Positions 9,070-16,652 of a stretch of 39,811 bases of DNA are shown piece after piece. Position 1 is the first letter of the stretch, and every line of letters starts with the position of its first letter. This stretch comes from an uncultured Flavobacteriaceae bacterium (GTDB taxonomy: Bacteria; Bacteroidota; Bacteroidia; Flavobacteriales; Flavobacteriaceae). The position numbers and the translations under genes are program-made. The stretch covers positions 1 through 39,811 of the forward strand of contig CAJQQG010000069.1 of assembly GCA_905480425.1 (NCBI GenBank). The letters are read 5' to 3'. Under the pieces are notes generated by a model, which worked only from the letters and a program-made list of their open reading frames with translations, was not told where the DNA came from and made no database searches.

Positions 9070-10065
9070 TTAGTCTAGCTTTAAAATTGCTCGCATACTT
9101 TTAAGCACATTTATTTGATCTTTCTCATTAGCAAGATCCAAGCTTTGAGCACAAATAAAAAGCTTCGATTTATCAGAATTACAAAGATCAAATTTCTTTT
9201 CCACATATTTATCCCCTCTATTATGGGGTTGTAAATAAATTGCTTGAGATTTTTCAAAATTAGTGTTTCCACTATTTATTTCAAGATGGTTTGCAAGGGA
9301 AACGGTATTGAACTGATCGTAATTTCTAAAACGATGAGAGATATTTTTTTTTAAAACCTCTGGATTTGAATAGAAATAAGTCTCCAAACGATTTCTATCC
9401 ATTGCTAATGGTGTGTGTCCAGATTTAAAATAATGAAAGTTAAACCCTAATCTATTCGCTGCGTTCCATTGATTTAATTGAAAAGAAGCTGCTAATTTGA
9501 TTTCCTTTTGTGACCTAGAAAAGCTTAAAAAAAAATGCTTGAGTTGATCCCATAAAATTCTTTCATAAGGTGGAGTGGACCAAGTACCTCTTAAAACAGG
9601 ACGTCCTCTTCTGAACCAATCCGATGGTGTTATTTTACGAAGTAAAAATATATCATCATTAAAGTAAACAAATTGATTTGAAAGGCCCTTTATTCTCCAC
9701 AACATATTACTAATACATATGCTATTAAATGTAGGTAAAAACTGTTCATATCCCTTAAAAATTTCGGTGTGGTCTACTAAGCGAATACTTTTCAAGCGCT
9801 CGGGAAAATGTTTTTGAACTACGGCTGATATTTTAGGATCTTGGTTATCTGTAACAATAAAAATATTTCTTACAAAAGAGGCGAATTTTAATATGGAAAG
9901 CACGCAGTATTCCACTTCATTTGAAGAGTGAAAACGAGTTTCATCAGCACCTGGAAGAATTATTTCTTGTGACTTATTTAAAAATTTTAAACGTTTATTT
10001 TTATGAATAGGGTCAGCACCATCCACCCAAGCTATTACGATATCAATATGCTGATTTTCCTTCAT
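9070..10065 (-). CDS. Stealth family capsular polysaccharide phosphotransferase
   Basis: 331 aa from ATG 10065. Stealth proteins are sugar-1-phosphate transferases that build phosphodiester-linked capsules. Conserved regions visible: CR1 IDIVIAWVDGADP (7-19); CR2 DETRFHSSNEVEYCVLSILK (41-60) continuing to VRNIFIVTDNQ; an acidic pair in VYFNDDIFLL (Asp137/Asp138); and CR3 around KSGHTPLAMDR (214-224) and HRFRNYDQFN. CR4 is less clear. A TTG nine codons upstream (10092) lies inside the predicted -7 box, so it is rejected as the start. The adjacent glycosyltransferase and sugar aminotransferase support a capsule or exopolysaccharide locus. Confidence 0.85.
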   Translation of the reverse strand: MKENQHIDIVIAWVDGADPIHKNKRLKFLNKSQEIILPGADETRFHSSNEVEYCVLSILKFASFVRNIFIVTDNQDPKISAVVQKHFPERLKSIRLVDHTEIFKGYEQFLPTFNSICISNMLWRIKGLSNQFVYFNDDIFLLRKITPSDWFRRGRPVLRGTWSTPPYERILWDQLKHFFLSFSRSQKEIKLAASFQLNQWNAANRLGFNFHYFKSGHTPLAMDRNRLETYFYSNPEVLKKNISHRFRNYDQFNTVSLANHLEINSGNTNFEKSQAIYLQPHNRGDKYVEKKFDLCNSDKSKLFICAQSLDLANEKDQINVLKSMRAILKLD

Positions 10066-10089
10066 ATTTATTCCATTTACTAACCAATC

Positions 10090-10097
10090 CAAAGGTA
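10090..10097 (-). promoter_or_regulatory. -7 box TACCTTTG before the Stealth gene
   Basis: Exact TAnnTTTG box on the minus strand, 24 nt before the ATG at 10065. It is divergent from the alkaline phosphatase promoter about 50 bp away. It decides the Stealth start, since the alternative TTG codon is part of this box. Confidence 0.42.
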
Positions 10098-10145
10098 AGG
10101 ATTTGGTTTTTAGCCAGAAAAAAATTTAATTTAATTATGGTATTG

Positions 10146-10153
10146 TATATTTG
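10146..10153 (+). promoter_or_regulatory. -7 box TATATTTG before the alkaline phosphatase gene
   Basis: Exact TAnnTTTG box 21 nt before the ATG at 10175. No clear -33 TTG and no E. coli-like Pho box is visible. An in-frame TTG at 10151 falls within the box, so it is unlikely to be the start codon. Confidence 0.42.
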
Positions 10154-10174
10154 CTTGTCAAAATCAATATCAAC

Positions 10175-11221
10175 ATGCGCAAGTTAATCTCTTTATTACT
10201 TTTATTAGTCTTCACATCAGGTATCACACAAGATAAAGCTCCAAATATTATTTTAATGATTGGAGATGGAATGGGCTTAACTCAAATTAGCTCTGGAATG
10301 TATGCTAATAAAAACAGTACAGCTCTAGAAGGATTTGAATTCATTGGGCTTTCAAAAACACATGCTTTTGGTCAACTAATAACTGATTCTGCAGCCAGTG
10401 GAACTGCCATGGCCTCAGGAGTAAAAACATACAATGGGGTGATTGGTATTGATACTAAAAATAAATCTATTAAAAGTATTTTAGAAATTTGTCAAGATAA
10501 AGGCTACAAAACTGCACTTCTTGCTACCTCAAGTATTGTTCACGCTACACCTGCTTCCTTTTATGCCAAAATTCCTTCTAGAAGACAATACCAAGATATT
10601 GCTTTACAATTAAGAGAACATAGTGTCGACTTGTTTATTGGCGGTGGGAAAAAACATTTTAACAAAAGAGATGACAAAAGAAATTTAATAGAAGAAATGA
10701 ACAATTACCATTTTGTTAAAAATCTAGAGGAACTCTCTTCAAGTGAGTCCAATAAAATAGGGTATTTAACCTATAAAGATGAACCACCAACAAAATTAGA
10801 GGGAAGGGGTCCAGCACTTGAAGATATGGCTTCATCAAGTATTAAAAAAATGGAATCTCTTGGAGAGCCTTTTTTTATGATGATAGAGGGGTCTCAAATT
10901 GATTGGGGAGGTCATTCTAATGACATGGATTATGTTCTCTCAGAATTTAAAGAATTTAATACAACCATCCAACGTGTTTTAGATTATGCTAAATCTGATG
11001 GAAACACCCTAGTAATTGTTACCGCAGACCATGAAACAGGAGGTTTAACGTTGAGTGGTGGTAATATTAAACGTGGAATCGCAAAAGGGACTTTTAGTAC
11101 CAAAGGGCATTCGGCTGCAATGGTGCCAGTATTTAGTTATGGTCCAAAAGCTGAGCTTTTTAAAGGAATTTACGAAAACACAGCAATTTTTGACAAGATG
11201 CTAAAAGCAGTAACGAAGTAA
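10175..11221 (+). CDS. Secreted alkaline phosphatase (PhoA family)
   Basis: Hydrolyses phosphate monoesters outside the cytoplasm to release phosphate. With ATG 10175 it has 348 aa, shorter than E. coli PhoA (471). A signal peptide is clear (MRKLISLLLLLVFTSGIT, cut near residues 18-20). Metal and catalytic motifs: MIGDGMGLTQ with Asp31, TDSAASGTAMASG with nucleophile Ser72 next to Asp71, IEGSQIDWGGHSND with Glu/Asp/His ligands, VTADHETGG, and KGHSAAMVPVF with the last His. All Zn-site elements look intact. It is divergent from the Stealth operon. Its last two codons and stop are one arm of a perfect palindrome shared with the convergent gene. Confidence 0.93.
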   Translation: MRKLISLLLLLVFTSGITQDKAPNIILMIGDGMGLTQISSGMYANKNSTALEGFEFIGLSKTHAFGQLITDSAASGTAMASGVKTYNGVIGIDTKNKSIKSILEICQDKGYKTALLATSSIVHATPASFYAKIPSRRQYQDIALQLREHSVDLFIGGGKKHFNKRDDKRNLIEEMNNYHFVKNLEELSSSESNKIGYLTYKDEPPTKLEGRGPALEDMASSSIKKMESLGEPFFMMIEGSQIDWGGHSNDMDYVLSEFKEFNTTIQRVLDYAKSDGNTLVIVTADHETGGLTLSGGNIKRGIAKGTFSTKGHSAAMVPVFSYGPKAELFKGIYENTAIFDKMLKAVTK

Positions 11222-11235
11222 AATATTACTTCGTT
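11212..11235. terminator. Perfect 10-bp inverted repeat spanning two convergent stop codons
   Basis: AACGAAGTAA (11212-11221), a 4-base loop AATA, then TTACTTCGTT (11226-11235). Each arm contains ACG AAG TAA in the reading frame of the gene that ends there, so both convergent proteins end in Thr-Lys-stop. There is no T-tract on either side, so this is not a textbook intrinsic terminator. A bidirectional 3'-end-forming hairpin is the likeliest role. Confidence 0.6.
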
Positions 11236-12254
11236 CTAGATTCGTCTACAATAGATTTTTGAAATTTACTATCATCTTCCATTGTCTCATAAAAGTCACC
11301 CATAAAATCAAACATGTTTTTGTATTCCTTTGGATCTGAAAACTCAGATTCAAAGGAAGCGACCATTTCCATAAGTGAACTTTTCTTATCTAAAAATTCT
11401 TTACGCACTTGATCAAAATACTGTTGCTCACGTTTAAATCCTCTATATTTTCGATCCTGAACTGAATTAATACCTAAGGTAGTATTAACTGTTGCATAAC
11501 TTGGATTAACCCATCCTGTCATATCAAAATCATACGGTAAAGGAATGATTTTCTTATCTGCCTCTGAATACATTAATTTTCCATTATGTTGGTAAGCAAC
11601 AGAAAAATCAGTATTTCCAAGTAAGTATTGAAAAAAGGCATTATGAACAGAAGTTAAATGATCCATAGCCATAGGATGAACAAATCGTTCAAAAACCCTA
11701 GATTCATGACGCTGTGAAACTCTCTTATCATCTTCAATTAAAAATCCTTTTAATTTGAATGTTTTAACTTTTTTCTTTCCCTTAGGTTCGGTAAAATCAA
11801 TATTTACCCTTCGCGTTTTAAAGTGATACGGAGAAATTTGTTCATATATTTTATAGGCAATAAATTCTTGAAGAATATTGTCATTATTTTCAGATTCGAT
11901 TTTACACGGCAAAACTAATTTCATAGTTTTGTTACCATCAAATATTGTCTCTTTATATTGATCTTTTTTAATTTTCATTTTAATAGGGGGAAAATAACAT
12001 TCATTACGCCTGAAATTTCCTCTTGCTCTTAGATTTACATTTATTGAAGACCATTTTCCTTCATGTAAAAACTCCATTGTTGTATCAATAAAAGTAGAAT
12101 CATTTGTTTTTTTATTCATCTCTTTATTAGAGTAACCTAATTTGATTTCTACAGGTATTTGATCTGAAAAGAGAGCATCAGACTTTAACGTTTTTTGAGC
12201 GCTAACTGATAATGACAATAAAAAAATGGAGGTAGAAAATAATAGATTTTTCAT
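11226..12254 (-). CDS. Exported protein with kinase-like (CotH-like?) core, function unknown
   Basis: 342 aa with a signal peptide (MKNLLFSTSIFLLSLSVSA, cut before Gln20), so it acts in the periplasm or outside. I do not recognise a named family with confidence. Visible: RARGNFRRNECYFPPIKMKI (76-95), a basic/aromatic segment; then an all-alpha-like part with LLGNTDFSVAYQHN (211-224) and IIPLPYDFDMTGWVN (236-250). The order Asp-x-x-(x)n-His-Asn followed by Tyr-Asp-Phe-Asp recalls the catalytic loop and metal-binding Asp of CotH/HipA-type kinases. That comparison is inference from a short pattern. It is convergent with the alkaline phosphatase and divergent from the bestrophin-like gene. Confidence 0.55.
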   Translation of the reverse strand: MKNLLFSTSIFLLSLSVSAQKTLKSDALFSDQIPVEIKLGYSNKEMNKKTNDSTFIDTTMEFLHEGKWSSINVNLRARGNFRRNECYFPPIKMKIKKDQYKETIFDGNKTMKLVLPCKIESENNDNILQEFIAYKIYEQISPYHFKTRRVNIDFTEPKGKKKVKTFKLKGFLIEDDKRVSQRHESRVFERFVHPMAMDHLTSVHNAFFQYLLGNTDFSVAYQHNGKLMYSEADKKIIPLPYDFDMTGWVNPSYATVNTTLGINSVQDRKYRGFKREQQYFDQVRKEFLDKKSSLMEMVASFESEFSDPKEYKNMFDFMGDFYETMEDDSKFQKSIVDESRTK

Positions 12255-12264
12255 ATATAAAGAT

Positions 12265-12272
12265 TATGTTTG
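12265..12272 (+). promoter_or_regulatory. -7 box TATGTTTG before the bestrophin-like gene
   Basis: Exact TAnnTTTG box 23 nt before the ATG at 12296, in the 41-bp divergent gap. No obvious -33 TTG. Confidence 0.38.
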
Positions 12273-12295
12273 GTTAAATATAATAAATTAAATCA

Positions 12296-13036
12296 ATGTC
12301 TAGATACCTCATTATAATTAATTTCAGAACCTTAATAACTCTTTTTCTTTCAATTCTGACGCCAATTATTGCTTATAACTTTAATATAGTTTATGACATT
12401 GATCTTACCCTTTTAAGCATTGCAATCATATTCCCACTTGTCTTTACCATTCGTGGTGCTTTTAGGCGAAGAGAAAAGGCTTTAGAACATCTAAGTAGAT
12501 TTAGAGCAAGTATAAAAACAGTTATTAATTTTTTTGTTAGTAGCCCTAAGACTGAGCCTGAATACAAAGATAAAGCCATTGCAATTTTGAACACTGTTGA
12601 TGATAAATTATTTGATCATTTAAGAACACTCGATGAAAATTTCCAGCCTTTTGATCAAAATGTGGAAGACTTTTATTCTTTTTTAGCTGAAAATAGTGTT
12701 GCTATTGGAAATGGTACCCGTGAAAAAGCATTACGTTTCTTTAAGGACACTGTTGAAAGTGCTAATAATTTAATTGCAATTCATTCACACAGGACTCCTG
12801 TGAGTCTTAAGGCTTACTGTCTTATTTTTATTTATATTTTTCCGATTATTTATACACCAACCATCATTAATAAAATTGGTCTAGATAATCCTAGTTGGAT
12901 AACTTTCTTTATTGTTATTTTAAGTGAGTTTATATTAATTTCTCTATATAATATTCAAGACCAAATGGAATACCCATTTGATGATGAAGGTTTAGATGAT
13001 ATCAAATTTAGGTTATTTAAAATCGATCGAAAATAA
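12296..13036 (+). CDS. Bestrophin/DUF4239-like membrane protein
   Basis: 246 aa with four likely transmembrane helices: about 8-28, 34-54, 166-186 and 194-216. Between them is a soluble helical domain of about 110 residues. The C-terminal segment QMEYPFDDEGLDDIKF (222-237), right after the last helix, resembles the conserved Pro-Phe-acidic motif that follows the last helix in bestrophin-type anion channels and DUF4239 proteins. Channel function is inferred only from this topology and motif. The protein is shorter than usual bacterial bestrophins (about 280-300 aa). It is divergent from the exported kinase-like gene, and the downstream DUF885 gene has its own 82-bp upstream gap. Confidence 0.5.
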   Translation: MSRYLIIINFRTLITLFLSILTPIIAYNFNIVYDIDLTLLSIAIIFPLVFTIRGAFRRREKALEHLSRFRASIKTVINFFVSSPKTEPEYKDKAIAILNTVDDKLFDHLRTLDENFQPFDQNVEDFYSFLAENSVAIGNGTREKALRFFKDTVESANNLIAIHSHRTPVSLKAYCLIFIYIFPIIYTPTIINKIGLDNPSWITFFIVILSEFILISLYNIQDQMEYPFDDEGLDDIKFRLFKIDRK

Positions 13037-13118
13037 TTCTAAGGCTACTACTATCCTTCAATAATATGTTTCGCTATTACAATAAGCTAAAATAAACTTT
13101 AAGTAATTTAAAACATAG

Positions 13119-14834
13119 ATGATAAAAAATAATGTCTTTTTTTGCATAATGCTTCTCATTCTTGGATGCAATACTAATAATCCCCAGAGCGAACTAAAAT
13201 CCATTATTGATTCCTATCATGATTACAAAGGTCATGAAAACGGTGAATTTCCCTTAGGAGATTTTAGTGAAGAGCGTTTTGAAAATTATGCTCTTTTTTG
13301 TGATTCTCTTAAACTAAAGCTTGAAACAATTGATCGATATGAGCTAGAAGAGAATGATCAGATTTCATATCAATTGCTTCATTTTGTACTTAAAGAAACA
13401 GGGGTTAAATTCCACTATAACACTCACTGGAATCCTATACTTTCTGATGCAGGCTTTCATTCCAACCTAACCTACAGAGTCCGGCCTATTAGCAGTAAAA
13501 AATCTGCTTTAAAATATTTAAATCTTTTGAAAGCAATCCCCCTTTATATTGATCAACAAAGTACCTTAATAGAAAAAGGATTAAATGCTGGAATGGGGCA
13601 GCCTTTAATTATTTTCAATGGTTATAGCTCTACTTACGAACAACACATCACAAAAACGCCCGAAGAAAATTTTTATTACTCTCCTTTTCTAAAACTCCCT
13701 GATCAAATTTCAAAACAAGAAAAAGACTCTTTACTTCAAGCAGCAAAAAAAGTTATTAATCATTCTGTTATTCCCTCCTTTAAAAAGGTGAAAACTTTTT
13801 TTGAAGAAACTTATTTCCCTAAGACTAGAGTCGCTATTGGTATATCTGAAATACCAAATGGAAAAGAATATTATCAAAGTCGAATTGATTTTTACACAAC
13901 TCTAAAAATGACTCCACAGAGTATTCATGAAAAAGGGTTGGAAGAAGTAGCTCGGATTAATGCTAAAATGCTTGAAATTGTTAAAGAAGTTGAATTTAAA
14001 GGTTCACTAATTGAGTTTATTGCCTTTTTAAGAACTGATTCTCAGTTTTACGCCAAGACCTCTGAACAACTTTTAGCACATGCTAGAAATATTTCTAAAA
14101 AATTAGATGAACAACTACCACGTTATTTTAAAACTCTGCCTAGAAAACCCTATGGAGTGGCTCCGGTCCCTGATGCAATTGCACCGAAATATACTAGTGG
14201 TCGTTATGTAGGCACCTCGCCTACAAGCACTGATCCTGGATATTATTGGGTGAATACTTATAATTTATCAAGTAGACCTTTGTATGTAATTCCATCACTT
14301 ACTGCTCATGAAGCTGTACCTGGTCATCACCTTCAAGGATCATTAAACAGTGAGCTTACTGAAAGCATTCCACGATTTCGAAGAGATTTATACCTTTCTG
14401 CCTATGGAGAAGGCTGGGGATTGTATTCTGAATATTTAGCTGACGAAATGGGAATATATTCAACACCATATGAACATTTTGGTAAACTCACCTATGAGAT
14501 GTGGCGTGCATGTAGATTAGTAGTAGACACTGGTATTCATGCCTTTGGTTGGACACGAGAAGAGGCTGTTAATTTTATGTCAAAAAATACTGCTCTATCA
14601 ATTCACGAAATCAATACTGAAATAGACCGCTATATCTCATGGCCAGGACAAGCAATATCTTACAAAATTGGAGAATTAAAAATAAGAGAACTTCGTGAAA
14701 AAGCTGAAAAAGAAATGCGAAATCAATTTGACATTCGTGATTTTCATGAGGTTATTTTAGAAAAGGGAACAGTAACTCTTCCCATATTAGAATCAAGAAT
14801 CCTAGGCTACATAAAATCAAAACAATCAAATTAA
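13119..14834 (+). CDS. DUF885 family lipoprotein, putative zinc peptidase
   Basis: 571 aa. The N-terminus MIKNNVFFCIMLLILGCNTN looks like a lipoprotein signal with Cys17 as the lipidated residue. The body is a DUF885 domain, the normal size for the family. The zinc signature is HEAVPGHH (His397-Glu398...His403-His404), an HExxxGHH variant, followed about 30 residues later by GEGWGLYSEYLADEMG with Glu431 as likely third ligand. A conserved Arg/Trp-rich C-terminal part (DRYISWPGQAISYKIGELKI) completes the family pattern. Metal and catalytic residues are intact. The substrate is unknown but probably peptides outside the inner membrane. The short CDGSH gene begins 2 bp after its stop. Confidence 0.85.
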   Translation: MIKNNVFFCIMLLILGCNTNNPQSELKSIIDSYHDYKGHENGEFPLGDFSEERFENYALFCDSLKLKLETIDRYELEENDQISYQLLHFVLKETGVKFHYNTHWNPILSDAGFHSNLTYRVRPISSKKSALKYLNLLKAIPLYIDQQSTLIEKGLNAGMGQPLIIFNGYSSTYEQHITKTPEENFYYSPFLKLPDQISKQEKDSLLQAAKKVINHSVIPSFKKVKTFFEETYFPKTRVAIGISEIPNGKEYYQSRIDFYTTLKMTPQSIHEKGLEEVARINAKMLEIVKEVEFKGSLIEFIAFLRTDSQFYAKTSEQLLAHARNISKKLDEQLPRYFKTLPRKPYGVAPVPDAIAPKYTSGRYVGTSPTSTDPGYYWVNTYNLSSRPLYVIPSLTAHEAVPGHHLQGSLNSELTESIPRFRRDLYLSAYGEGWGLYSEYLADEMGIYSTPYEHFGKLTYEMWRACRLVVDTGIHAFGWTREEAVNFMSKNTALSIHEINTEIDRYISWPGQAISYKIGELKIRELREKAEKEMRNQFDIRDFHEVILEKGTVTLPILESRILGYIKSKQSN

Positions 14835-14836
14835 AA

Positions 14837-15007
14837 TTGAGAAAAACACATATATTTCGAAAAGAAAAAGGACAAATTGTTATTGAAGGTCCAGTTAAAC
14901 TTACTGACGATCATGGGAATGAAATTTCACATGGTGAACGCTTTACTCTTTGTGGTTGTGGGAAATCTCAAAAACTACCATTTTGCGATGGTGCACATAA
15001 AGTATAA
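14837..15007 (+). CDS. Short CDGSH-type iron-sulfur protein
   Basis: 56 aa, translated from TTG 14837, 2 bp after the DUF885 stop; no ATG is available in this frame nearby. The C-terminal part reads CGCGKSQKLPFCDGAH (residues 39-54), which fits the CDGSH pattern C-x-C-x2-(S/T)-x3-P-x-C-D-G-(S/A)-H. It should therefore bind one [2Fe-2S] cluster through three Cys (39, 41, 50) and His54. The N-terminal part (residues 14-35: IVIEGPVKLTDD, HGNEIS, GERFTL) matches the usual beta strand before the motif. Family proteins are redox or Fe-S carriers; the role here is unknown. The TTG start is the least certain point. Confidence 0.78.
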   Translation: MRKTHIFRKEKGQIVIEGPVKLTDDHGNEISHGERFTLCGCGKSQKLPFCDGAHKV

Positions 15008-15035
15008 ATTGATAAAAAAAGAATAAATCGGGAAA

Positions 15036-15083
15036 TAAAAAACCTCATCTCATAACTATTTAATTATTAGTTATCGATGAGGT
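15036..15083 (-). terminator. Intrinsic terminator of tRNA-Leu
   Basis: Stem arms at 15068-15083 and 15042-15058 (16-17 nt, one small mismatch or bulge, 9-nt AT loop), followed on the minus strand by a run of six T (15037-15042). It lies 8 nt beyond the 3' end of the tRNA-Leu gene. The same hairpin could weakly end transcripts from the CDGSH side, but that strand has no T-run. Confidence 0.75.
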
Positions 15084-15090
15084 CTATAAG

Positions 15091-15172
15091 TGCGGGTGAA
15101 GGGACTCGAACCCCCAAGCCGTGAAGCACTAGATCCTAAGTCTAGCGTGTCTACCAATTTCACCACACCCGC
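15091..15172 (-). tRNA. tRNA-Leu (anticodon UAG)
   Basis: 82 nt. Minus-strand acceptor GCGGGTG pairs with CACCCGC; the D-arm reads TGGTGAAATTGGTAGACACG; the anticodon stem CTAGA/TCTAG has loop CTTAGGA, giving TAG (reads CUN Leu codons). A long variable arm follows (TGCTTCACGGCTT), as in class II tRNAs, with T-loop TTCGAGT. The 3' CCA is not encoded, so it must be added after transcription. Confidence 0.97.
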
Positions 15173-15183
15173 AATAATGAGGA

Positions 15184-15191
15184 CAAATATA
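15184..15191 (-). promoter_or_regulatory. -7 box TATATTTG before tRNA-Leu
   Basis: Exact TAnnTTTG box on the minus strand ending 11 nt before the mature tRNA 5' end, so the transcript would have almost no leader. No clean -33 TTG. Confidence 0.45.
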
Positions 15192-15270
15192 AATAAGTTT
15201 TCCAATAAAAATTCCTCTTCTAAAAAAAATACATTGGTTAACTTCGTAAATAATTTTTAGTACAAAAACT

Positions 15271-16650
15271 ATGACCTTCACAAATGATCAAAATCGTTTT
15301 TTAAAAGAATGGATGAATTTTTTAAAGATCCCGTCAGTTAGCGCAGATCCTGCCTACAAAAAAGATGTTGATTCTGCTGCCGATTGGGTGAAAAGCGCAT
15401 TAAGTCAAGCGGGTTGTCCTCAAACAGAAATCATTAAAACTCCTGGACACCCTATTGTGTATGGTGAATATCTTATTAACCCTTCCTTGCCTACTGTTTT
15501 AGTTTATGGTCATTATGATGTTCAACCCCCAGATCCAATTAATTTATGGGACAGCCCTCCATTTGAACCCGTAATAAAAACAACAGAATTACATCCTGAA
15601 GGAGCTGTTTTTGCTCGTGGAGCGTGTGATGACAAGGGTCAAGTGTTTATGCATATTAAAGCTCTAGAAGTTATGCTTAGTAAAGGACCTTTGGCTTGTA
15701 ATATTAAATTTATGATTGAAGGGGAAGAAGAAGTTGGTAGTGATCATTTAGAAGATTTTGTGAAGAATAATAAGAAAAAATTAATGTGTGATGTTATCCT
15801 GATTTCAGATACTGGTATGATTTCAAAAACACAGCCATCAATAACAACTGGTCTTCGAGGCCTAAGTTATCTGGAAGTTTCTATTACAGGTCCTAATAGA
15901 GATTTACATTCTGGACTTTATGGTGGTTCCGTTGCAAATCCCATTAATGTATTGTGTGAAATGGTTACGCAACTAAAAGACGATAATCAGCGAATAACCA
16001 TCCCCGGGTTTTATAATGAAGTGGAAGAACTTTCACAGGAAGCACGAAATGAAATGGCAAAGGCTCCTTTTGATGAAAACGAATTTAAAGCCTCAATTGG
16101 AATTAATGCTGTTCAAGGAGAAAAAGGTTACAGTAACGAAGAAAGACGCACAATAAGACCCTCGCTTGACGTAAATGGAATATGGGGTGGGTATACAGGT
16201 GAAGGAGCTAAAACAGTTATAGCAAGTAAAGCACATGCAAAAATATCAATGCGTTTAGTACCCAATCAAGATTGGAATAAAATCAGTAGGCTATTTACTG
16301 AATATTTCAAGTCTCTTGCTCCAGAAGGAGTTCAAGTTGATGTAATAACTCATCATGGTGGATATGCTTATGTTACCCCTACCGATACAGTTGGCTTCAA
16401 AGCTGCGCACAAAGCATATAAGGACACCTTTGGAATAGAACCTATCCCTAGTAGAGGTGGAGGAAGTATTCCTATTGTTCCAATGTTTGAAAAAGAATTA
16501 GGAGTAAAATCTATTTTAATGGGCTTTGGATTGGATAGCGATGCTATTCACTCACCAAATGAACATTATGGAATCTTTAATTTCTTTAAGGGAATTGAAA
16601 CTATTCCAAGGTTTTATCATCACTATTGCGAGCTATTAAAAAATAAATAG
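15271..16650 (+). CDS. M20 family dipeptidase
   Basis: 459 aa zinc metallopeptidase of the M20 group (carnosinase/CNDP-like dipeptidases), cytoplasmic since no signal peptide is seen. Di-zinc site residues: His81 and Asp83 in VYGHYDVQP, Asp120 in GACDDKGQ, the Glu pair in IEGEEEVGSDHL (about 152-154), Asp in LISDTGM, and the last His in DAIHSPNEH near the C-terminus. The dimerisation lid domain (about 195-370) contains GLRGLSYLEVSITGP and RDLHSGLYGG, typical of M20 dipeptidases. It probably breaks down dipeptides for carbon and nitrogen. It converges on hemW with only 2 bp between the stop codons. Confidence 0.92.
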   Translation: MTFTNDQNRFLKEWMNFLKIPSVSADPAYKKDVDSAADWVKSALSQAGCPQTEIIKTPGHPIVYGEYLINPSLPTVLVYGHYDVQPPDPINLWDSPPFEPVIKTTELHPEGAVFARGACDDKGQVFMHIKALEVMLSKGPLACNIKFMIEGEEEVGSDHLEDFVKNNKKKLMCDVILISDTGMISKTQPSITTGLRGLSYLEVSITGPNRDLHSGLYGGSVANPINVLCEMVTQLKDDNQRITIPGFYNEVEELSQEARNEMAKAPFDENEFKASIGINAVQGEKGYSNEERRTIRPSLDVNGIWGGYTGEGAKTVIASKAHAKISMRLVPNQDWNKISRLFTEYFKSLAPEGVQVDVITHHGGYAYVTPTDTVGFKAAHKAYKDTFGIEPIPSRGGGSIPIVPMFEKELGVKSILMGFGLDSDAIHSPNEHYGIFNFFKGIETIPRFYHHYCELLKNK

Positions 16651-16652
16651 GG

